A stretch of DNA of 33,654 nucleotides from a bacterium (GTDB taxonomy: Bacteria; Bacteroidota; Rhodothermia; Rhodothermales; UBA10348). Of the stretch, positions 19,141-26,444 are shown piece after piece. The position numbers were made by a program, and so were the translations under genes. Below the pieces are notes generated by a model. It saw only the letters and a program-made list of their open reading frames with translations, ran no database searches and was not told the origin of the DNA. Location of the stretch: contig JABMOI010000202.1 in the NCBI GenBank assembly GCA_013204185.1, positions 1 through 33,654 of the forward strand. Reading direction: 5' to 3'. Each line of letters begins with the position of its first letter. The first letter of the stretch is position 1.

Positions 19141-19262
19141 TTGACTAGTCAAACAAGAGAAAACAAATGCAAAGCAACGGACCACTTCGCTAGATAGTTG
19201 ATTAATCAATTATGTGGCCCATTACTTGACTAGTCAACTAGCAACCTTTCTTGATCACTCAA
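19141..19262. promoter_or_regulatory. Four TTGA-N4-TCAA sites between the MarR and NTF2-like genes
   Basis: TTGACTAGTCAA (19141-19152), TTGATTAATCAA (19198-19209), TTGACTAGTCAA (19226-19237), TTGATCACTCAA (19251-19262). First three are perfect palindromes. Confidence 0.78.
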
Positions 19263-19278
19263 AAAACAACCAGATACA

Positions 19279-19662
19279 ATGGAAGCAAATACGATTACAC
19301 GTAAAGAAGAACTGCTAAATTTAGTAACCGACCTGAACGGAATGATCCTGAACGGTCAAGTACTAGAAGCACACGATAAGTTTTATGCCAATGATGTCAT
19401 TCAAATGGAAAACTCAGAAATGAGCTTTGAGGGCAAAGAACTAAATCGGAAAAGAGAAGAGGAGTGGGTCAACAACATTGTTGAGTTCCGCGGTGCTGAA
19501 GTCAAATCGATCGCAGTAGACGAGGCAAACGACATCACGATGGTCGAATGGTTCATGGACTACACTCACAAAGAATGGGGATCCAAAACCTACCAGCAAG
19601 TCTGTGTCCAACGTTGGAATGGAAACCACATTGTTCACGAACGCTACTACAATGGCGGCTAG
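19279..19662 (+). CDS. SnoaL/NTF2-like small protein
   Basis: 127 aa; LNGMILNGQVLEAHDKFYANDVIQMENSEMSFEGKELNRKREEEW...VEWFMDYTHKEWG...QVCVQRWNGNHIVHERYYN resembles NTF2-like folds. Confidence 0.8.
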   Translation: MEANTITRKEELLNLVTDLNGMILNGQVLEAHDKFYANDVIQMENSEMSFEGKELNRKREEEWVNNIVEFRGAEVKSIAVDEANDITMVEWFMDYTHKEWGSKTYQQVCVQRWNGNHIVHERYYNGG

Positions 19663-19694
19663 ATTCAAGCCGTGTAGCTTTTAGAGCTGAAACG

Positions 19695-19731
19695 GAAAGA
19701 GGGCGCGATGCAAAGCATCGCGCCCTCTTTC
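19695..19731. terminator. Intrinsic terminator between convergent NTF2-like and PHP genes
   Basis: Perfect 17-bp stem GAAAGAGGGCGCGATGC/AAA/GCATCGCGCCCTCTTTC followed by TTTTAT. Confidence 0.92.
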
Positions 19732-19739
19732 TTTTATAT

Positions 19740-20870
19740 CTAAATGGAAGCGCTTAGGTTAAGAACTGGGTGTTTACCTGGAGCGGTGATCACGTTCAAT
19801 AGATCGAAAGAAAGATCTATTTGGCTCTTGCGATCTCCGGTTTTGACGAGGACTTCAACCGTATGATGTGGGGGTACAATCATTAAGTCTGCTCTGTCAT
19901 GGAAACGGAAATCAGAAGTATTTCTGAGCGTGAACTCGGATTCGGAAGAGTTGGTGATATTCACTTTCAAAATGGAGGTGTCTCCTTGATAAGCAGCTGA
20001 TGTGATGGACAGCGATGCGTTTACTAAGGGCATAACGTGTTCTTCACGTCCAATTAGGGTGTTCATGTACCATGCTACGGTTCTGCGAGCCAACAAGGCT
20101 TCTTTTATGCCTTCCTCTGAACGTTCTTTTGCCAACACAATTGTTACTGGCCGATGCCCTCCGCCTGGTATATCGTATTGCCAATCCACCAAGCCATGAA
20201 TATCTGATGTTCCGATAATGGCCAGGTTGTATTCCAGTGCGATCTCTAACGCTTCATCCGAATAGGTAATGTCGTTTACGACCTCGATACCTTGCACCTG
20301 TCCTTTGTTGATCAATTCGATGTTTTTTTCCTCGACCCGGGCAACTCCATCTTTACGCTGAGCCGTCCAGTTGGGGTGGTTCATAAACGTAAAGCCACCC
20401 TGTTTTTGGGCTTCTGCATAAGCGCCTTCCGCATCATCAAGTAATAACGGATTCGCATCCTGAATGAAAATGGTATTCGCATGTCCAAAAGGAAGTGAAC
20501 GTGTGATCTCTGATCCTCGAATCACAATCAGATCACTCGCTGCAGCGGACTTAATGGCTAGGTCAAATGCACGGTTTCGATCGGGGTGGGGGATGTCATC
20601 TTTATGCGGTTGATACTCTAAGTGCTCTGTCACAGCGATGCAGTCAATCTGGTCACGCAAAGCCTCTTGAACCCGAATGGAAGGCCATACTTCTCCATCT
20701 GAGAACACGGTATGCATATGGAAATCGCAGGTCAAGCTTAAAAAACCTTCTGTATCTGGAAATTCTATAGCTCTACCATTTCCGTGCTCATGTGCCTGAC
20801 GAGCCTGGACTGTGCTTGAGAAAGCTCCAAGGAAAAGAAAAAATGCCGTAAGCGGTGTAATACGTTTCAT
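19740..20870 (-). CDS. Secreted PHP-domain phosphoesterase (Sb-PDE-like)
   Basis: Signal peptide; LTCDFHMHTVFSDGEVWPSIRVQEA (PHP HxH), VTEHLEYQPH, GSEITRS, TSDIHGLVDW. Confidence 0.87.
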   Translation of the reverse strand: MKRITPLTAFFLFLGAFSSTVQARQAHEHGNGRAIEFPDTEGFLSLTCDFHMHTVFSDGEVWPSIRVQEALRDQIDCIAVTEHLEYQPHKDDIPHPDRNRAFDLAIKSAAASDLIVIRGSEITRSLPFGHANTIFIQDANPLLLDDAEGAYAEAQKQGGFTFMNHPNWTAQRKDGVARVEEKNIELINKGQVQGIEVVNDITYSDEALEIALEYNLAIIGTSDIHGLVDWQYDIPGGGHRPVTIVLAKERSEEGIKEALLARRTVAWYMNTLIGREEHVMPLVNASLSITSAAYQGDTSILKVNITNSSESEFTLRNTSDFRFHDRADLMIVPPHHTVEVLVKTGDRKSQIDLSFDLLNVITAPGKHPVLNLSASI

Positions 20871-20924
20871 ACTTGTAGAGATTTCGAAGGTGTAGTCTTT
20901 GGAACCAGTTAGACGCCCACAAAA

Positions 20925-20950
20925 AAGGGGGTCCGATCTCGAACCCCCTT
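20925..20950 (-). terminator. Intrinsic terminator of the cytochrome c-like gene at 21003-21563
   Basis: AAGGGGGT/CCGATCTCGA/ACCCCCTT, followed on the minus strand by TTTTG. Confidence 0.7.
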
Positions 20951-21002
20951 AATCTCCTGAAAAAAAATGACTGAAGTGGAATCAGATTGTTAAGAATTTG
21001 GC

Positions 21003-21563
21003 TCAATCCATTTTTTTATGCTGGGGCATAGCGCCTTTCATTCCTTTCATGTCATGATCCATCTTGCCCTTCATGTCATGCTGCATTTTACCCTGCATAC
21101 CGTTCATTCCTTCCATTCCTTCTTCAGATAGCAGCGATACTAAGTATTGCACAACCGCCGTGCGTTCCTCTTCGGTAATGGTGAGGGGCGGCATTAAGCC
21201 ATGCTCTTCAATTGCCATAGCAGGAAGCGCTGAGCGCTCTTTATCTGGGGCCTCCAACCAAGAAGTAAGTGCGTTTTGCAAAGCCTCAGTTGAATCGTAC
21301 TTCATTTGATAGTGCCGCAAAATCATTTTCATGGGTGGGGCAATAGGTTTCCCATTTTCCATGGATGCAGGTGGATCCATTTGGTGGCAAGTCGAACAAA
21401 CTTGGTTGAAAACCCGCTCTCCTTCGTCGGTTTTTAGTTGATTCGAGTTGGTTTGCTGAAAGGCACTCAACAGGAGCGTTGCAAGAAAAACGATTAGGAG
21501 TAAGACCAAGAACCTGACAGTTCCGGCCACGGGTTTCGATTGATGATTGTGTACAACGTTCAT
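21003..21563 (-). CDS. Membrane-anchored cytochrome c-like protein with Met/His/Lys-rich C-terminal tail
   Basis: N-terminal TM helix; VFNQVCSTCHQMDPP (CXXCH); tail MEGMNGMQGKMQHDMKGKMDHDMKGMKGAMPQHKKMD. Confidence 0.85.
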   Translation of the reverse strand: MNVVHNHQSKPVAGTVRFLVLLLIVFLATLLLSAFQQTNSNQLKTDEGERVFNQVCSTCHQMDPPASMENGKPIAPPMKMILRHYQMKYDSTEALQNALTSWLEAPDKERSALPAMAIEEHGLMPPLTITEEERTAVVQYLVSLLSEEGMEGMNGMQGKMQHDMKGKMDHDMKGMKGAMPQHKKMD

Positions 21564-21751
21564 TGTCGAAGGTCACCTCAGGACGATTGAATCTAAATAT
21601 GAACAATTGCCCCCAGAGGGCTCTCATTCTCATTTAGAGCATAGCAAACAATCGCTCCGTATGGAATAAGCGAGATTCCTAGTTCACCGTGGAGGTTGAG
21701 GGGCCATTTGGTTGAGGTGGAATTCCCTACTGGATGGAATTGCCTACCAAA

Positions 21752-22309
21752 CTAGGCCATCGTCTTTTTCCAATCCCGATACCCAATGCCACACAAAATG
21801 AGGAAAATGAAGTATTGGCCGGAGAACAGGTAGAGGCCTTTTAACGCGTAAATCGAGATCGCTACGATGTCAATGATGAACCAATAGATCCAGTTTTCTA
21901 GTCGTTTTTGAGCCATAAACCATTGCGCTACAAGGCTTGCCACGGTTGTGAATGCATCCCCGTATGGAAAGGCAGCTTGAGTATTCTTACTCATAACCAG
22001 GCCCCACAAAACGGTACCTATCGCCGTAAAACCAACCCAAAAAGCATTTTGACGCACAGACATTGTGCTGACTGGCAACGCCTCAGAACCAACCGGCTTT
22101 CGTGACCAATGAATCCATCCATACACATTCATCCCAAAATAGTACACGTGCAGGATCATGTCCGAGTAGAGGAAAGAATCATAGAACACGATGGCGGCAA
22201 CTGCTACGGATACCAATCCAATGGGCCAGCACCAAATGTTCTGCTTGGTAACCAAATAGACACTCCACAGGCCCGTAATAGCAGCCAATGCTTCAAGAGC
22301 TAACATCAT
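21752..22309 (-). CDS. pnuC: Nicotinamide mononucleotide transporter PnuC
   Basis: 185-aa integral membrane protein; GLWSVYLVTKQNIWCWPIGLVSVA and NWIYWFIIDIVAISIYALKGLYL are PnuC hallmarks. Confidence 0.92.
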   Translation of the reverse strand: MMLALEALAAITGLWSVYLVTKQNIWCWPIGLVSVAVAAIVFYDSFLYSDMILHVYYFGMNVYGWIHWSRKPVGSEALPVSTMSVRQNAFWVGFTAIGTVLWGLVMSKNTQAAFPYGDAFTTVASLVAQWFMAQKRLENWIYWFIIDIVAISIYALKGLYLFSGQYFIFLILCGIGYRDWKKTMA

Positions 22310-22812
22310 AATGTTGGAACTGTCATGATATTGGGTACGTGACCCGTAATCTGGAAAATGGATTTGAGACCCAGATTACTAAGCACAACGGTGCTCGTGT
22401 TCTGAAGTGGGTGGCACCGGACAAAGTCTGCATTCCAAATGCTCGAATCTATTATGACATCCACCTGATGTTGAGGATCGTTAATGACCCCCATCAACGT
22501 AACGGAGCCTGGAGACACGCCAAGATAGGTATTCATTCGCTGCTCTGACGCGAAACTGAGCCGACCATACCCTGTGATTTCTCCAAGATGCATGAGATCT
22601 ACAGATACGTCGTGTGGAACGACAATTAGAACATGCCTTTTCCCTTTCTTGTCCCGAACAAAGAGGTTTTTCGTACGCGCACCACCAATCTCAAAGGACA
22701 CCATTTCTGAAACCTGTTCCACGGTGAAAACAGCCTCATGATCGTGCCGCTCATATTCGATGCCGTTTTGTTCAAGAAACGAAATTGCGCGGTCAACTCG
22801 AGAGTCGGTCAT
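22306..22812 (-). CDS. YbaK/ProX family aminoacyl-tRNA editing protein (prolyl-tRNA deacylase-like)
   Basis: EYERHDHEAVFTVEQV...GARTKNLFVRDKKGKRHVLIVVPHD...GYGRLSFASEQRMNTYLGVSPGSVTLMGVINDP. ATGA overlap with pnuC. Confidence 0.9.
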   Translation of the reverse strand: MTDSRVDRAISFLEQNGIEYERHDHEAVFTVEQVSEMVSFEIGGARTKNLFVRDKKGKRHVLIVVPHDVSVDLMHLGEITGYGRLSFASEQRMNTYLGVSPGSVTLMGVINDPQHQVDVIIDSSIWNADFVRCHPLQNTSTVVLSNLGLKSIFQITGHVPNIMTVPTL

Positions 22813-22897
22813 GTGGTATCCATTTCAATAGGAGGGTCTGCCATAGAGCACGTTCCGGAACTGGCCGAGGCGGGTTGGGGCATACTCGAGCTCTGTC

Positions 22898-23326
22898 TTA
22901 ATTTAAATTGACAGGCAGAGCCGAGTCCTCCAGTGGTGTATGACCGAAAATAGAAAAATACACCCATAAAATGCCTGAAAAGAACACACCGTGTAGCAAC
23001 AGAACGATACCAGCCCCGGAAAACGAACCACCCGATTTGTTGAATTCGAAGACCAAAAACTTCGTTTCTTCAGACATAAAGAGAAATCCGGCTAACAATA
23101 TTCCGCTAAACAAGGCCAACGTAAAAAGTTGAATTCGCCCTATCCATTTCCAAAACGACTTGGGTTGAAGTAAGCCAATGCCAACAGGAAATAGCAGCGT
23201 CTCAAAGTTTAGCAGGTCCAATTCACCCGAAGTGATTTCGCCCACAAAGTCTAGCCAGGCAAACAATCCGAGAACCACGCAGACGACGCCGGCGCAGAAA
23301 AATGAGGAGCGAGTCGTGTCAATCAT
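22898..23326 (-). CDS. Hypothetical membrane protein
   Basis: Several hydrophobic segments. Start taken at MIDTTRSSFFCAG because the longer ORF would run through a terminator hairpin. Confidence 0.65.
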   Translation of the reverse strand: MIDTTRSSFFCAGVVCVVLGLFAWLDFVGEITSGELDLLNFETLLFPVGIGLLQPKSFWKWIGRIQLFTLALFSGILLAGFLFMSEETKFLVFEFNKSGGSFSGAGIVLLLHGVFFSGILWVYFSIFGHTPLEDSALPVNLN

Positions 23327-23339
23327 ATTATTTAAGGAG

Positions 23340-23378
23340 TTTTGGGTCTGGAGCCCTTCATGGGCTCCAGACCCAAAA
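23340..23378 (-). terminator. Intrinsic terminator after the lipoprotein gene at 23383-24015
   Basis: Perfect stem TTTTGGGTCTGGAGCCC/TTCAT/GGGCTCCAGACCCAAAA immediately after the stop codon on the minus strand. Confidence 0.88.
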
Positions 23379-23382
23379 AGAC

Positions 23383-24015
23383 TCACATACCTAGTTTGAA
23401 TTCAACTTCGAAGCTGCATTGAAAGCCACACCAGCAAACTGCAACGCTCGTATCGTATTCAATAAGACCCCAAAGAAGTGAGCGGCTAACCTCCTCCGGA
23501 CAAATTCCGTGTCCTTCGCATTCTTGGCCCGGCAAGAGAAAGTCCCCCTCGCACGTAATGGATATTGAAAAAATATCTTTTCCAGCCACACCTTCCGGAA
23601 TTTTATAGGGTGAGCATGCTTCCAGAACTACTCCCGTAAATACCAGATCGTTTGGAGCCTGGTCATACCCAGACCCATCGTCGTAGATCAGTGATGCTGG
23701 CATATTCTCAGACATCCCTAATAAATTGATGACGTCTGGATACTGGATGTCGTCGCGCGGTTTCATGGTGACCTTTAGCAAGTATTCCTGCTCCGCCTCT
23801 TCGTCTGCCTTGGGAATAGGTGTCATGACCATCGACTCAATGAGTTCGATGGACGACAACGACGTCACGGCTTCTTGTTCATCACCTAAATTTGAAGCAT
23901 CGCACGCACTAAAAAACAAGGCCGCGATAATAAATGAGAGCATCCACAACGAATTGCCTCTGTCCTGAAAGAGCAATTTGTGGTACTCGGCATACGGTTT
24001 TGGTTTGATTTGCAT
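23383..24015 (-). CDS. Hypothetical lipoprotein with Cys-containing C-terminal region
   Basis: LSFIIAALFFSACDAS lipobox; AGGAGG Shine-Dalgarno (complement of 24025-24030) 9 nt before ATG; 210 aa. Confidence 0.72.
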   Translation of the reverse strand: MQIKPKPYAEYHKLLFQDRGNSLWMLSFIIAALFFSACDASNLGDEQEAVTSLSSIELIESMVMTPIPKADEEAEQEYLLKVTMKPRDDIQYPDVINLLGMSENMPASLIYDDGSGYDQAPNDLVFTGVVLEACSPYKIPEGVAGKDIFSISITCEGDFLLPGQECEGHGICPEEVSRSLLWGLIEYDTSVAVCWCGFQCSFEVEFKLGM

Positions 24016-24223
24016 CTGTTCTGTCCTCCTCTAGTCCTTCTTCACGTTGTACATCTGCCGCGCACCGTTGCGCAGCGGACGGCCAGCTGCGCAGGTTCAG
24101 AGTGGGACATTAAATCCCGTCCGAGCCAGCAGCATGGCACTAGTAAGAGGAGGAACGGCCGTGCAATGCAACAGGCCAATTGTCAACAAACACAGAAGGC
24201 CATTAACAGCTCAAGGGCCTGTT

Positions 24224-25162
24224 CTACCAGCCGTATTCGTGTTTGTCCACGACCTGAGAGGGGCTTCCGACAATGAGCGGGTCTGGTTCACGAACAACAG
24301 AAAGATCTTTTTCTGGATAATCCAACGAGTTCAAAAAGTGCATCATACAATTGAGGCGAGCTCTCTTTTTATCGTCTGACTTGATAATGGTCCACGGAGA
24401 ATCAAGGGTGTCCGTATGAAAAAACATTTTGAGTTTGGCTTCCGTGTACTCGTCCCATTTGTCTCGGGATGCCGTGTCTATGGGGCTAAGCTTCCATTGT
24501 TTGAGAGGATCTTTCAAGCGCGATTCCATGCGATCGCTTTGAGCTTCCCGGGTAACAGAGAACCAATACTTGAATAGAATCGTGCCTGATCGAATGAGCA
24601 TGCGCTCTAGTTCGGGAGTTTGGCGCAAAAACTCTTTGTACTGTTTCCCCGTGCAGAATTTCATGACACGTTCGACACCGGCTCGGTTATACCAAGACCG
24701 GTCAAAAAACACGATTTCTCCGTGCGTCGGAAATTGTTTGATGTAGCGCTGAAAGTACCACTGTCCCTTTTCTTCATCCGTCGGTTTATCGAGCGCCACG
24801 ATGCGCGCTCCACGAGGATTAAGATGCTCCATAAATCGTTTAATGGTGCCACCCTTTCCAGCTGCGTCGCGGCCTTCACAAATAACAACAACACGCTTAC
24901 CACTATCCTTTACCCAACGTTGCACCTTCAGCATCTCAATTTGGAGGAGGCGCTTTTGATCTTCGTATACTTTCCGACTCACTTTTTGCTTGTACGGATA
25001 GATCCCTTGGTCAAACAGTAGGTTTATTTCCTCGGGACTGTAGCCCAAGTTTTCCCGGATATCTTCCGTCTTTGCGGCGTCTGATTCCAACTTGCTGGTA
25101 GTAGGATCTCCCAGATATACCATTTCGGGTTGGTCGTCTCTTTTTTTCGCCTTGGGGGACAT
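24224..25162 (-). CDS. ppk2: Polyphosphate kinase 2 (PPK2) family protein
   Basis: VVVICEGRDAAGKGGTIKRFMEHLNPRGARIVALDKPTDEEKGQWYFQRYIKQFPTHGEIVFFDRSWYNRAGVERVMKFC: Walker A plus PPK2 signature. Confidence 0.95.
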   Translation of the reverse strand: MSPKAKKRDDQPEMVYLGDPTTSKLESDAAKTEDIRENLGYSPEEINLLFDQGIYPYKQKVSRKVYEDQKRLLQIEMLKVQRWVKDSGKRVVVICEGRDAAGKGGTIKRFMEHLNPRGARIVALDKPTDEEKGQWYFQRYIKQFPTHGEIVFFDRSWYNRAGVERVMKFCTGKQYKEFLRQTPELERMLIRSGTILFKYWFSVTREAQSDRMESRLKDPLKQWKLSPIDTASRDKWDEYTEAKLKMFFHTDTLDSPWTIIKSDDKKRARLNCMMHFLNSLDYPEKDLSVVREPDPLIVGSPSQVVDKHEYGW

Positions 25163-25238
25163 ACGCTTTCGTCAGTTGAAGTCTTTTGTGATCGAGCCTT
25201 TCAGAAGGTATGAAGTCTTTTATTCGATATCGACTGCA

Positions 25239-26318
25239 TTACGCTTTTTTTAGATATTGTTGCGGATTAGTCAATGAGATCAGCCGAAACTCTTCTTCTG
25301 AAAGCAAACTCCGAATTCGCAAACTAAATTCCCTCTCCGTTACGTCTTGATGGACCATATAATAGTCTGACCCAAACAAGATTCGCTTTCCAATGACCGG
25401 GTCTCGAACCAATGCGTGAATAACGGGGTGAACCGCGACCTGAAAGCCGACATACGAAATGTCGGTATAGACGTTAGGAAATTCCTTGATCAATCCCAGA
25501 ATAACCGTGAGCCAATTGGATTGACTAAGGTGGTTGGGCCATGGCTCGGACAACCAGGCTTGGCAGGCCTCATGCCCGCCCATGTGCGCGAGACATATTT
25601 TTAGACTTGGATACTGGCGAAGGATACTTCGGTAGCCGGCCGGGTCGGATAAATGATCAGTCCAAACATCGTTAGAACGCGAAAAACGAGGGTGTATGGC
25701 CGTTTTATCTGGCCAGATCACATCGCTAATTTTGCCGCGGAAATACACTCCTCCAGAAGAACAATGCACCATAATGGGGACCTGCTTTGCCTCAGACCAC
25801 TCCCAAAGAGGCGTGAGGCGTTCGTCCAGAGGGGAGAATCCTAGTGGAGGATACAATTTGATCCCCGCGAACTCATGCCGCTCGATATACGTTTTGGCGA
25901 GCTGAAGAAAACCTTCCCGCCTAGGGTCAATTCCCACAAAAGGGTGGATTCGCGGTCCAACCACAGGGTCTCTTTTGAGTTGTCTGAGTTCGCCGAGTTG
26001 GTCCAGATAGGGTTGCTTGGGGTTTCCTGCCCCCATGTAGCTAAAGTCCACCGGAAGAACGACAAATTGGGTATCGGAAGGGTAGTACCCTTGCAGGATA
26101 TTGAAAACGTCTTCTTGGGAGGCTTGTGAACCAATCCCAGCAAAAGCGGCAACTCGTTCAAATTTACGCGTGTTTGAAAGCCGACCTAACCAGGTTAGTA
26201 ATTTTGAAACCAGCCTTGATCCAACTGGATTCCAAAGCAGTTTCATGACAATCCTGAATCGAAAAAACCGTTCGGGAATGGCTTTGACCGTAAAGAGATG
26301 GACGTGGCAGTTTATCAA
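25239..26318 (-). CDS. Amidohydrolase-family TIM-barrel protein, probable TTG start
   Basis: From TTG at 26318 the product begins (M)INCHVHLFTVKAIPERF, with the amidohydrolase HxH; also FAGIKLYPPLGFSPLD, VPIMVHCSSGG, ICLAHMGG, RILFGSDYYM. The first ATG in frame would delete the HxH. Confidence 0.8.
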   Translation of the reverse strand: MINCHVHLFTVKAIPERFFRFRIVMKLLWNPVGSRLVSKLLTWLGRLSNTRKFERVAAFAGIGSQASQEDVFNILQGYYPSDTQFVVLPVDFSYMGAGNPKQPYLDQLGELRQLKRDPVVGPRIHPFVGIDPRREGFLQLAKTYIERHEFAGIKLYPPLGFSPLDERLTPLWEWSEAKQVPIMVHCSSGGVYFRGKISDVIWPDKTAIHPRFSRSNDVWTDHLSDPAGYRSILRQYPSLKICLAHMGGHEACQAWLSEPWPNHLSQSNWLTVILGLIKEFPNVYTDISYVGFQVAVHPVIHALVRDPVIGKRILFGSDYYMVHQDVTEREFSLRIRSLLSEEEFRLISLTNPQQYLKKA

Positions 26319-26444
26319 GTTCTCGTTCAGACAGGTTATTACCAAGAGAAACGAAATCTTCCAACTCGAACGACATACCGAGCCCACGGACCAGGAAATC
26401 ACTAGATTAAACTCTCGCCCTCCAATCGAATCTAAACGAGCTGG

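Noticed and set aside
22813-22900. TPP or NAD-related riboswitch upstream of ybaK/pnuC
   Set aside because: I could not find recognisable conserved riboswitch core motifs in this short intergenic segment.
23327-23386. N-terminal extension of the 22898..23386 ORF
   Set aside because: It would be encoded by a perfect terminator hairpin; the internal Met at 23326 is a better start.
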